Notes under the pieces: model-generated
Databases searched by the model: none
The model's input: the letters and a program-made list of their open reading frames with translations, nothing else
What the model was told of the DNA's origin: nothing
Shown: piece by piece, positions 7,917 through 14,513 of the stretch
Layout of the letters: every line of letters begins with the position of its first letter
How positions within the stretch are numbered: the stretch's first letter is position 1
Position numbers and translations under genes: made by a program
NCBI GenBank assembly: GCA_934277845.1
Contig: CAKQVV010000013.1
Location: 1-25,458, forward strand
DNA: 25,458 nt
Source of the DNA: an uncultured Clostridia bacterium
GTDB lineage: Bacteria; Bacillota; Clostridia; Christensenellales; Pumilibacteraceae
Reading direction: 5' to 3'

Positions 7917-9068
7917 TTATTTTTTGTCGGTATCGTTGGGATCGGGTCTGCCGTACTTCTGCACGGTGGTGGTGACTCTCTTCTCTTCGGTCTTGTCGAT
8001 TGCAAGCAGGATCGCGTTGGACGAAAGCATCATTATCAGCGAGAACGCATAACTGATGATGAGGTACAACGAGAACGCCGCGGTATATGACAACGAGAAA
8101 AATCCGATCATGACGGGCATGATGAACATCATGGTTTTCATGGTGCCGCCGCCCATCGCTTCGTTCATTTGTCCCGATTGCTTTTGCTGACGCATGGTAA
8201 GCCACTGCGTCGCTACCGAGAACAGTACGGACAAGATCGGGAGCACCAGATAGCCGTTTGCTCCGTTGTTTTTTTCGGCGAGAAGTTTACCCATTACGAC
8301 GTCGTAACTGCCCTTCATGGACGCGAGCGTACTGTCGTCGATACCGGATTTTTTGGCGTCGTCTTTACGCTTGCCGATGTTGGTCAGAAACTGATTGTAA
8401 CTGTTGACTTCCTTTTTCCAGGGAACGTCCGGACTCCAGATATTCTTGATCCAAAGAAAGCCGGTCTTGTTCGCCTGATAGTAGTCGTAAACTCTTTCCT
8501 GACTGTACTGCGTGGATTCGAGCACGGGGTTACCGTCGCCGTCGACGAGTTCGGGATTGACTACGCCCTGATCGCGAAGCGCCTGTTTCGCCGCGTCGTC
8601 CATTGCGTTGTAGTCGGCAATCGCCACGTTGTACTCGTTGTACATTTCGTAGTACTCTTTGAAGTTCATATACTGGCTGACTTCGTTGAGCGCGCCGAGA
8701 AGCGAGAACATAACCGCCATGGTGATGATGGACGGCAGGCAGGAAGAAAAATAGGAAATACCCGCCTGTTTGTTCAGTTGCATCTGTTTCTGGGCAAGCA
8801 TGTTTTTATCGCCGGCATACTGTTTCTGGAGTTTTTCCATCTGCGGTTTCAGCTGCTCGGTGATTTTCTGGTTCTTTCTCGCCTTGTAACGCTGATAAAT
8901 ATCGAGCGGACAAAGCAAAAGTTTCAGGCACACCGTAAAGAACACGACGCGCCAGCCGTAGTTGCCGATAAACGTGAAAACGTGCAGCAGCAGTTTTTCC
9001 CACAGCCAACTCGGTTCTTTGATTACCGTGTCCGCCGCGAAAAGCAAAACGTTGCTTAAAAAAGCCAT
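7917..9068 (-). CDS. yidC: membrane protein insertase YidC/Oxa1 family
   Basis: This 383-residue insertase puts proteins into the cytoplasmic membrane, alone or with SecYEG. The family helices are visible at about 38-56, 107-127, 272-290, 311-330 and 333-355, with the cytoplasmic coiled segment (about 60-103, 'QLKPQMEKLQKQYAGDKNML') between the first two. Two things are odd. The conserved Arg of the hydrophilic groove, normally in 'VRLLLxPL', is Lys here (K49 in LKLLLCPL). The outside loop between the second and third helices is about 140 residues long, against some 30 in typical Gram-positive homologues; 'GFLWIKNIWSPD' within it is the conserved part. It has no lipoprotein signal. The start overlaps the yidD end by 13 bases. 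Confidence 0.95.
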   Translation of the reverse strand: MAFLSNVLLFAADTVIKEPSWLWEKLLLHVFTFIGNYGWRVVFFTVCLKLLLCPLDIYQRYKARKNQKITEQLKPQMEKLQKQYAGDKNMLAQKQMQLNKQAGISYFSSCLPSIITMAVMFSLLGALNEVSQYMNFKEYYEMYNEYNVAIADYNAMDDAAKQALRDQGVVNPELVDGDGNPVLESTQYSQERVYDYYQANKTGFLWIKNIWSPDVPWKKEVNSYNQFLTNIGKRKDDAKKSGIDDSTLASMKGSYDVVMGKLLAEKNNGANGYLVLPILSVLFSVATQWLTMRQQKQSGQMNEAMGGGTMKTMMFIMPVMIGFFSLSYTAAFSLYLIISYAFSLIMMLSSNAILLAIDKTEEKRVTTTVQKYGRPDPNDTDKK

Positions 9069-9349
9069 TTCATATCTCCTTTTGGATTGTCAGGAACGGG
9101 ATCGAATCCGCCTTTTTCCCACGGGACGCACCGAAGCAATCTCTTCGTACCCAAAGTCACGCCCTTTATTACGCCGAACTTGCCGATCGCCTCCAGCATG
9201 TACGCCGAACACGACGGGTAATAAATACAGGTCGGCGGCGTAAGCGGCGAAATACACTTGCGGTAAAACAGAATAAGCCCTACCGCCAGCCACCGCAGCG
9301 TCACTATGTCGAGAATTATTCTTGTTACGGTCTTTTTACGCTTCTTCAT
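9056..9349 (-). CDS. yidD: membrane protein insertion efficiency factor YidD
   Basis: This 97-residue protein belongs to the YidD/DUF37 family, small membrane-associated proteins that assist YidC-dependent insertion. The family core is clear: 'CISPLTPPTCIYYPSCSAYMLEAI' opens it, then 'FGVIKGVTLGTKRLLRCVPW' follows and it ends with 'GGFDPVP'. A hydrophobic stretch at about 13-28 should lie in or against the membrane. It is longer than many homologues at its basic N-terminus. It overlaps rnpA upstream by 14 bases and yidC downstream by 13 bases, so the three genes are probably translationally coupled. Confidence 0.95.
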   Translation of the reverse strand: MKKRKKTVTRIILDIVTLRWLAVGLILFYRKCISPLTPPTCIYYPSCSAYMLEAIGKFGVIKGVTLGTKRLLRCVPWEKGGFDPVPDNPKGDMKWLF

Positions 9350-9683
9350 GAGTTTTAACGAGTTTCGCCCTATTAAAACACGAGGTCATCTGTCTTTTCA
9401 GTTCGTCGAAACTCAGTTTATCCACGCCGGGAACGACGACGAAAACCGCCTGACACGGACACAACTTATCCGTGAATTCGCGGGCAATCGCGCGCATACG
9501 GCGTTTCACCTTGTTTCTGACGACCGCGTGACCTATTTTGTTGCTGACCAGAAAACCTATGCGAACGCCGCTTTTACTCCTGACGAAATTAAGTTTGACC
9601 TTTTTTTCCGGTATGCGTTCGCCGTGCGCGTGCAGATACGCGAACGAGCCTTTTTTCGTGAGTCTGTTCTTCTTTGCAAGCAT
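9336..9683 (-). CDS. rnpA: ribonuclease P protein component
   Basis: This 115-residue basic protein is the cofactor of the catalytic RNase P RNA that matures tRNA 5' ends. The family motif RNKVKRRMR, the 'RNR' RNA-binding helix, is at about residues 57-65. The N-terminal 'KKNRLTKKGSFAYLHAHG' and central 'RIGFLVSNKIGHAVVRN' segments are standard. Its position after rpmH is the usual bacterial order. A hairpin between rpmH and rnpA (9705-9736) may reduce rnpA expression relative to L34. Confidence 0.96.
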   Translation of the reverse strand: MLAKKNRLTKKGSFAYLHAHGERIPEKKVKLNFVRSKSGVRIGFLVSNKIGHAVVRNKVKRRMRAIAREFTDKLCPCQAVFVVVPGVDKLSFDELKRQMTSCFNRAKLVKTHEEA

Positions 9684-9704
9684 TTCGTGACCGTTATTTA
9701 ACGC

Positions 9705-9736
9705 AAAAACGCGTCCTGTTTACACCGGACGCTTTT
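9705..9736 (-). terminator. attenuator-like hairpin between rpmH and rnpA
   Basis: On the minus strand the 6-bp stem GCGTCC/GGACGC (9732-9727 with 9716-9711) with a 10-base loop is followed by GTTTTTG. It is a modest terminator that would let part of the transcription continue into rnpA. The ribosome needs far more L34 than the cell needs RnpA, so partial termination makes sense. This is inference from structure and position. Confidence 0.55.
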
Positions 9737-9788
9737 CAGCGGAATTTGCGAGATCGCCGAAACGGACAACCCTTCGTTCGGTCTTGAA

Positions 9789-9944
9789 TTAACGGTTTCC
9801 GCCGAGCGGTGCCGCTGCAATATTCTTTCTGCCTTTACGACGACGAGCCGACAGCACTCTTCTGCCGCCCGCGGTCTTCATTCTCTGACGAAAGCCGTGT
9901 ACCTTGGCTCTCTTTCTCTTTTTAGGCTGGTAAGTTCTTTTCAT
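9789..9944 (-). CDS. rpmH: 50S ribosomal protein L34
   Basis: This is a 51-residue, very basic protein starting MKRTYQPKKRKRAKVHGF, which is the L34 signature. It continues with 'RQRMKTAGGRRVLSARRRKGRK', the conserved C-terminal core. A short non-standard tail, NIAAAPLGGNR, extends it by a few residues beyond the usual 44-46. The ATG at 9944 follows AGGAG with eight bases between. It is the first gene of the operon, 54 bases below the -10 box of a consensus promoter. L34 is a component of the large ribosomal subunit. Confidence 0.97.
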   Translation of the reverse strand: MKRTYQPKKRKRAKVHGFRQRMKTAGGRRVLSARRRKGRKNIAAAPLGGNR

Positions 9945-9997
9945 GATTGCATCTCCTGTATCTATGTTTGCTTAGTAATCGATAAGCCTTCCGACCT

Positions 9998-10026
9998 ATT
10001 ATATAAAAATCCGCGCGTTTAGTCAA
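9998..10026 (-). promoter_or_regulatory. promoter of the rpmH-rnpA-yidD-yidC-khpB operon
   Basis: The minus strand has TTGACT (10026-10021), a 17-base spacer and TATAAT (10003-9998). It is the only good promoter seen for the five genes. No DnaA boxes (TTATNCACA) were found around it. Confidence 0.87.
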
Positions 10027-10044
10027 CTGATTTACCGTAAATCC

Positions 10045-10073
10045 TTGCAAAATTTGTCCGCTCGGGTTATACT
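10045..10073 (+). promoter_or_regulatory. promoter of ttcA-araC
   Basis: TTGCAA (10045-10050), a 17-base spacer and TATACT (10068-10073). It fixes the ttcA start, because an in-frame start upstream of about 10080 would lie ahead of the transcript. Confidence 0.65.
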
Positions 10074-10140
10074 GAAAGTGTATTTAATCCAAAGCCGACT
10101 TCGGGACTTTAAGACAACCCGGTTTATTACGGAGAAAACA

Positions 10141-10890
10141 ATGGAATTGCAAAAAATACTCGGTTCGGTGCGTCGCGCCGCGGAAACTTACAATATGATC
10201 GAGGACGGCGATCGCGTGGGCGTGGGGCTGTCGGGCGGCAAGGATTCGCTGGTTTTACTTAAAGCGTTGTCCGCTTACCGACGATTTTCGCCGGCGAAGT
10301 TCGATCTTTACGCGTTTACGATCGATCTCGGTATAGGCAACGCGGATTTTCAGCCGCTTATCGATTTTTGCGCCGCGGAAAACGTTCCGTACCATATCGA
10401 ACACACGGACATCGGGCAGATAATTTTCGACGTGCGCAAAGAGTCGCACCCATGCTCGCTTTGCTCGAAAATGCGGCGGGGCGCGCTCAATTCGCTGCTT
10501 ATCGCAAAAGGCATAAACAAACTCGCGCTCGGACACCACGCCGACGACCTTGCGGAGACTTTTTTGCTTTCGGCGTTCTATGAAGGCAGGCTGTCCACTT
10601 TCGCGCCGATTAACCTTATGGATCGTTCGGGCGTGACGCTTATACGTCCGCTGATTCTCACCTACGAGAAAAATATCGCGGCTTACGCGAAGTCGGCTGG
10701 GCTGCCCGTGACCAAAAATCCGTGCCCGGCGAACCACGAAACGCAGCGCGAATACGTCAAAAACCTGATAAAATCGATACAAAAAGACATACCGATCGCT
10801 AAAGACCGGCTCGTTTCGGCGATAATCAGCGCGGACAGATACAACCTGTGGGATCAGTACCCGCGCACCCCGGGGAGGAACGGCAAATGA
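10141..10890 (+). CDS. ttcA: TtcA/TtuA-family tRNA 2-thiolation protein
   Basis: This is a 249-residue PP-loop ATPase. Motifs: SGGKDS (31-36), the pyrophosphate-binding loop; the pair C105-x-x-C108 in CSLC and a third Cys, C195 in NPCP, which together would bind the iron-sulfur cluster used by TtcA; and GHHADDLAET (131-140), typical of the group. TtcA activates and thiolates C32 of certain tRNAs. Clostridial members of this superfamily could have another target, so the exact tRNA position is inference. It lacks the C-terminal domains of TilS, which rules out lysidine synthetase. ATG 10141 follows GGAG at 10131. The stop overlaps the next start as ATGA. Confidence 0.85.
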   Translation: MELQKILGSVRRAAETYNMIEDGDRVGVGLSGGKDSLVLLKALSAYRRFSPAKFDLYAFTIDLGIGNADFQPLIDFCAAENVPYHIEHTDIGQIIFDVRKESHPCSLCSKMRRGALNSLLIAKGINKLALGHHADDLAETFLLSAFYEGRLSTFAPINLMDRSGVTLIRPLILTYEKNIAAYAKSAGLPVTKNPCPANHETQREYVKNLIKSIQKDIPIAKDRLVSAIISADRYNLWDQYPRTPGRNGK

Positions 10891-11714
10891 AAGGTTTTTA
10901 CCGCAACGAAGTTTTCTCCGGCGGCGAAAGTTTCGTCGTGCAGCACGAAACCGACCGCGGCTGCGAAAAACACACGCACGACTTTTTCGAGTTCGTGCTT
11001 GTTGTCAGGGGCGAAGCCGAACATATCGTGGACGACAAGGTTTACCGCACGCGTCCCGGCAGCGTGGTTTTCATCAATTTCGGGCAAACTCACGAAATAA
11101 TTTCCGACGGCACCGAGTACTACAACGTGCTCATCACGCCCGACTATCTTGGGTCGGGACTGTACCGCGAAACCGAAGCGGTACGCGAACTGTTCTCGTT
11201 CGTGTACGAGCGCGGCGACGGCGATCAGTGCGTGAACTTCACGGGCGCCGACATCGCGCGGGCAAACACTCTCGTGACCGAACTGTATCGCGAAGTCGCC
11301 GAAAAACGCGAGTCGTGGGAATCGGCGGCAAGCGATCTTCTGCATTTGTTTCTCATAATGCTGCTGCGATACGTCCGCGGCGACAAAGCGACCGTCCCGT
11401 CCGCCAAAACCGACGAAATTCTCGGGTGGCTGCGCGCGCATTACGCCGAAAACCCGTCGCTGACGGAAGTAAGCGAACGTTTCTACTACAACGATTCCTA
11501 CTTTTCCAGAATGTTCAAGCGGTTCACCGGCGAAGGCTTTAACGCCTATGTCAATTCGCTGAAAATCGGCGAGGCGACGGAACTGTTGGAAAACACTTCG
11601 CTCTCGAACGAAGCGATCGCCGAAAAGGTCGGTTACGCCGACATAAAGACTTTTTACGCGCAATTCCGCAAGATCACGGGTACCACGCCCGGAGCGTTCC
11701 GCCCGAAAAAGTAA
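10887..11714 (+). CDS. AraC-family transcriptional regulator
   Basis: This 275-residue protein has an N-terminal cupin sensor ('CEKHTHDFFEFVLVVRGEAEH', then 'RPGSVVFINFGQTHE') and a C-terminal pair of helix-turn-helix motifs at about 180-272. The second HTH has the AraC signature 'SNEAIAEKVGYADIKTFYAQF' and ends 'TGTTPGAFR'. The HxHxxxE pattern in the cupin is usual for sugar-sensing members. ATG 10887 is chosen for the GGGGAGG ten bases upstream and the ATGA overlap with ttcA. It lies 113 bases before the ADP-ribosylglycohydrolase-family gene, which is its probable target. Co-transcription with a tRNA-modifying enzyme is probably accidental. Confidence 0.9.
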   Translation: MKGFYRNEVFSGGESFVVQHETDRGCEKHTHDFFEFVLVVRGEAEHIVDDKVYRTRPGSVVFINFGQTHEIISDGTEYYNVLITPDYLGSGLYRETEAVRELFSFVYERGDGDQCVNFTGADIARANTLVTELYREVAEKRESWESAASDLLHLFLIMLLRYVRGDKATVPSAKTDEILGWLRAHYAENPSLTEVSERFYYNDSYFSRMFKRFTGEGFNAYVNSLKIGEATELLENTSLSNEAIAEKVGYADIKTFYAQFRKITGTTPGAFRPKK

Positions 11715-11745
11715 AAAATCGCGAAAACCCGGTAAAATTCAGCCG

Positions 11746-11774
11746 TTGAAATTCGCTTTTTATGGTATTATAAT
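11746..11774 (+). promoter_or_regulatory. promoter of the ADP-ribosylglycohydrolase-family gene
   Basis: TTGAAA (11746-11751), a 17-base spacer and TATAAT (11769-11774), 53 bases upstream of the start codon. The AraC gene ends at 11714, so the space for an activator site is short and would reach back into the araC 3' end. Confidence 0.72.
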
Positions 11775-11827
11775 ATCGGTATAACAAAAAGTTACGCCGA
11801 TATTTTATTTTCGGCAACGGAGGAAAA

Positions 11828-13369
11828 ATGAAACTCGGATACAACGAACTTCGCGACAAGATCGCGGGATGCTGGCAGGGCAAGAACGCCGGCGGTGCTT
11901 TGGGCGCGCCGCTCGAATGTAAGCGCGGCGTGGTCGACGTCGAGTGGTACATGCAACCCGACATCGATCACAACCCGCCGCCCAACGACGACCTCGACCT
12001 TCAGATCGCCTGGCTGTGCGCCGTCGAAGAATACGGACCGAACGTTTCGGCAAATATTCTCGCGGACTACTGGCTGACCTATATCACGCCCAACTGGTCG
12101 GAATACGGCATCGGCAAGTCCAACCTTCGCCGCGGCATCGCTCCCCCGCTTTCGGGACGCGTCGGAAACTATTTCAAGGACAGTTGCGGATGCTTTATCC
12201 GCAGCGAGATCTGGGCGTGCCTTTGCCCGGGGCTTCCGGAACTTGCCACGCGCTATGCTTATCTCGACGGTTGCGTGGACCACGCCGACGAAGGAACTTA
12301 CGGCGAATTGTTCTTTGCCGCCGTCGAGTCCGCGGCGTTTATCGAACACGATACCGACGCGCTGATCGACATCGGTCTGTCGTATATTCCCGCGGATTGC
12401 ACCGTCGCCAAAGCCGTAAACCTCGTGCGGAACGCTTACCGCGACGGACTGGACGCAGCGGAAGCGCGCAAACTGTTGTTCCGCGAAGTCCCGGGCGCGT
12501 TCTCCGCGTGCTGGCTGAAAGTCAAGGATATGGAAGGCGACGACATGGCGGACGCGCCGGTCGGTTTCGACGCGCCGAACAATATCGGCATAACGATGCT
12601 CGGCTGGCTGTACGGCGAGGGCGATTTCGGCAAGAGTATCTGCATCGCCGCCGGTTGCTGCGAGGACGCCGACTGCTCTGCCGGTACGATCGGCGCGATT
12701 TTAGGCATAATCAAAGGCGAAAAAGGTTTGCCGAAGAAATGGCTCGATCCCATTGACGGCATTATCAATACCGTGTGCATAGAAAAGTCGAGCGGACTTG
12801 CGATCCCGAAAACAGTCGACGAACTCACCGACCGCGTTATGGCTTGTATTCCGAGGTTTCTGCCGCGCGTAAATCTCGACATGACGGACGAGCGCGAGCG
12901 TTATTCCGTGCTTTGCGCCGACGGGTTTTTCGCCGACAACGACGAGCGACTCCCCCGCTCGGACCGCGATCCCGGCAAGCGGCAATTCACAGCCGAGGAA
13001 CTGGCGGCGATGACCGGTTATACTCAATTCTTTACTTTCGACACGTTCAAAGCCGTCGTTTCGCTTGAGCGCGAACCGTTTATCGGCGATGGCGAAGATT
13101 TCACTATCCGCGTGCGCGTTATCGATTCGGGTATATTGAAAATGCAGCAATGGGTGAACGGAAACGTTTACGTTTCTTCGGGACTCACCGTCGTGCGCGG
13201 GGCGCACTTCTCCGCACAAATGCACAACGCCCGCGACGCTCACGCCGAAGCGGAAATCGTCGTCCGCGCCGAGAACGTGACTTCGCCCGATATGAACGTT
13301 CTGATCGACCTGTCGCTCGATTCCCGTCACGATTACGGCGTCGCCAAAATCAAACTGTTCGCAAAATAG
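11828..13369 (+). CDS. ADP-ribosylglycohydrolase-family protein (ARH fold)
   Basis: This is a 513-residue protein. Residues 1-330 form an ARH-type all-helical domain. 'KIAGCWQGKNAGGALGAPLE' is the N-terminal family motif. N53-D54-D55 in PPNDDLDLQ stands at the first metal site, where T/S-D-D is usual, and 'CCEDADCSAGTIGAILG' (E279-D282) stands at the second, where DTDC is usual. The C-terminal 180 residues look beta-rich and are not recognised. Members found in sugar-utilisation loci next to AraC genes may act on carbohydrate or nucleoside glycosidic bonds rather than on ADP-ribosylated protein, so the substrate is open. GGAGG precedes the ATG. It has no signal peptide, so it is cytoplasmic. 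Confidence 0.87.
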   Translation: MKLGYNELRDKIAGCWQGKNAGGALGAPLECKRGVVDVEWYMQPDIDHNPPPNDDLDLQIAWLCAVEEYGPNVSANILADYWLTYITPNWSEYGIGKSNLRRGIAPPLSGRVGNYFKDSCGCFIRSEIWACLCPGLPELATRYAYLDGCVDHADEGTYGELFFAAVESAAFIEHDTDALIDIGLSYIPADCTVAKAVNLVRNAYRDGLDAAEARKLLFREVPGAFSACWLKVKDMEGDDMADAPVGFDAPNNIGITMLGWLYGEGDFGKSICIAAGCCEDADCSAGTIGAILGIIKGEKGLPKKWLDPIDGIINTVCIEKSSGLAIPKTVDELTDRVMACIPRFLPRVNLDMTDERERYSVLCADGFFADNDERLPRSDRDPGKRQFTAEELAAMTGYTQFFTFDTFKAVVSLEREPFIGDGEDFTIRVRVIDSGILKMQQWVNGNVYVSSGLTVVRGAHFSAQMHNARDAHAEAEIVVRAENVTSPDMNVLIDLSLDSRHDYGVAKIKLFAK

Positions 13370-13394
13370 AAGAAAATTTAGGACAATCAGTCGT

Positions 13395-13462
13395 TCCATG
13401 TGGGGGATTCCACGAAAAAGGTTAATTGCATACAAGCAATTAACCTTTTTCTCTGAATGACG
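13395..13462 (+). repeat. dispersed stem-loop repeat, family A
   Basis: The conserved borders CCATG-GGGGGATTCCACG and CTCTGAATGACG enclose a perfect 15-bp stem (13415-13429 with 13436-13450, AAAAAGGTTAATTGC and its complement) with a 6-base loop. The stem sequence differs from all other copies while pairing is kept. It lies 25 bases after the ARH-family stop and could also act as a terminator, since the second arm ends in TTTTT. Confidence 0.87.
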
Positions 13463-13498
13463 TTATAAAACGAAAAGTGCACGTTAACATTAAAAATA

Positions 13499-13669
13499 GC
13501 CTTCCCCCAAGGGGGAAGGTGTTTTGCCGAAAGCGTAGCGTCAGGCAAAACGGATGAGGGGAAATAAGACAACTTTTCGCTCTCACGTTTTTAACCTTAT
13601 CACGTCAATCATCCATTTTTATCCCCTCATCAGTCGCTTCGCGCCAGCTTCCCCCCCAAGGGGGAAGCC
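13499..13669. repeat. inverted pair of CTTCCCCC/GGGGGAAG repeats (family C)
   Basis: Copy 1 (13499-13561, plus) has CTTCCCCCAAGGGGGAAG, then a second stem GTTTTGCC/GGCAAAAC (13521-13528 with 13544-13551), then GGATGAGGGG. Copy 2 (13622-13669, minus) is the mirror: CCCCTCATCAGTCGC, then the same C-run/G-run hairpin. Between them are about 60 unremarkable bases. No gene is seen in the 13370-13729 gap. The pair is about 170 bp, with ends that could fold on each other, which resembles a small non-autonomous element, but no target-site duplication was recognised. Confidence 0.75.
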
Positions 13670-13729
13670 TAGTATAATTCACGAAGTCATACAATATAAA
13701 AAAATAATACCACTAAAAATCTCTTTCCA

Positions 13730-13939
13730 TCACTCGTCGGAAAGACCGGCGAGGAAATCGATGCTTACGTCGAAATATTCCGCGAGTTTAACTAGATTCG
13801 TAAGCGTGGGATCGCATTTGTCCAGTTCCCAAAGACTGACCACCGACTTACCGACTCCGATCGCCTTGGAAAGCGCGATTTGCCCTACTCCCCGCTCCGA
13901 TCTCAATTCCCTTAATCTTGTACCGAACGAATCTTTCAT
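13730..13939 (-). CDS. XRE-family helix-turn-helix transcriptional repressor (69 aa)
   Basis: This is a stand-alone HTH_3 domain of 69 residues. 'FGTRLRELRSERGVGQIALS' gives helices one and two, 'IGVGKSVVSLWELDK' the recognition region, and 'LVKLAEYFDVSIDFLAG' the last helices. Size and plan match the XRE protein at 2148-2354, but the recognition helix is different. The ATG at 13939 is chosen because the HTH fold starts there, while a longer frame to 13984 would be coded through both operators. The ribosome binding site is poor; the leader GGGAAAATATTCGTATG resembles that of the first module (GGAGAAAATATCGTATATG) with the GGAG damaged. It probably represses itself and the divergent zinc-ribbon gene. 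Confidence 0.87.
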   Translation of the reverse strand: MKDSFGTRLRELRSERGVGQIALSKAIGVGKSVVSLWELDKCDPTLTNLVKLAEYFDVSIDFLAGLSDE

Positions 13940-13948
13940 ACGAATATT

Positions 13949-14001
13949 TTCCCACAAAAATGGGAAAATTACTTGACTTCCCATTATAATGGGAATATAA
14001 T
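13949..14001. promoter_or_regulatory. divergent control region with two TTCCCA-N6-TGGGAA operators
   Basis: The palindromes TTCCCA-N6-TGGGAA lie at 13949-13966 and 13978-13995, with centres exactly 29 bp apart. The second, TTCCCATTATAATGGGAA, is a perfect 18-base palindrome. The plus-strand promoter of the zinc-ribbon gene is TTGACT (13973-13978), a 17-base spacer and TATAAT (13996-14001), so the second operator exactly fills the spacer. The segment AATTACTTGAC between the operators is identical to that of the module at 2065-2120. Confidence 0.85.
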
Positions 14002-14052
14002 GTATGTATTATAAGCGGTAACACGCAAATTCACTAAAGGAGAAATTGAAAA

Positions 14053-14376
14053 ATGTATTGTCCAAACTGCGGTCAGGAGATTGACGACAAGGCTGTCGTA
14101 TGCCCGAAATGCGGTGTACCCGTTTCCGGGAAAAAGACGACGAACCCAAGCGACGCGTCGAGTTTCGGCTGGGCGTTTCTGGGATTCCTGTTCCCGATTG
14201 TAGGTCTGATTTTATTTCTGATATGGAAGGACGAGTCGCCGCTGAAAGCGAAGTCTTGCGGTAAAGGCGCGCTCGTCAGCGTAATCGTTTCGGCTGTGAT
14301 ATGGATCATTTACGCGTGCGTAGTGGCTTGCTCGATAGCGAGTATCGCTTCGCAGTACGTTCTACTTGCGTTATAA
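14053..14376 (+). CDS. zinc-ribbon membrane protein, small, unknown function
   Basis: This 107-residue protein starts with a zinc ribbon, MYCPNCG ... CPKCG (C3, C6, C18, C21), followed by a Ser/Thr/Lys linker. Two hydrophobic helices then lie at about residues 38-58 and 75-100. The plan 'zinc ribbon, then membrane helices' is common in Firmicutes proteins of unknown role. AAAGGAG stands ten bases before the ATG. It is divergent from a 69-residue XRE repressor, and its promoter is filled by a palindrome, so it is probably repressed until a signal arrives. A strong terminator follows the gene, so it is a single-gene unit. Confidence 0.82.
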   Translation: MYCPNCGQEIDDKAVVCPKCGVPVSGKKTTNPSDASSFGWAFLGFLFPIVGLILFLIWKDESPLKAKSCGKGALVSVIVSAVIWIIYACVVACSIASIASQYVLLAL

Positions 14377-14394
14377 TTTATTTATCGGTCGCGA

Positions 14395-14425
14395 CCGTCT
14401 TGTCTTTCGGCAAGACGGTTTTTTT
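14395..14425 (+). terminator. intrinsic terminator after the zinc-ribbon gene
   Basis: A perfect 8-bp stem CCGTCTTG/CAAGACGG with an 8-base loop is followed by seven T. It lies 19 bases after the stop codon. Confidence 0.93.
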
Positions 14426-14458
14426 GTAAAATCCCGGCAACATTTTTCCGAAAAGGTA

Positions 14459-14487
14459 TTGCAAATTTCATTAAAATATTATATACT
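14459..14487 (+). promoter_or_regulatory. promoter of the adenine deaminase gene
   Basis: TTGCAA (14459-14464), a 17-base spacer and TATACT (14482-14487). The leader to the start codon is only about 20 bases, leaving no room for a purine riboswitch downstream of it, and none was recognised upstream. Confidence 0.65.
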
Positions 14488-14513
14488 ACTGTAAATACAC
14501 TGCGGAGGTCGAC

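Noticed and set aside
9945..10140. Possible replication origin beside rpmH
   Set aside because: No TTATNCACA boxes, no dnaA or dnaN and no AT-rich unwinding element were seen.
14427..14513. Purine riboswitch before adenine deaminase
   Set aside because: The promoter leaves a leader of about 20 bases, too short for the aptamer, and no matching stems were found.
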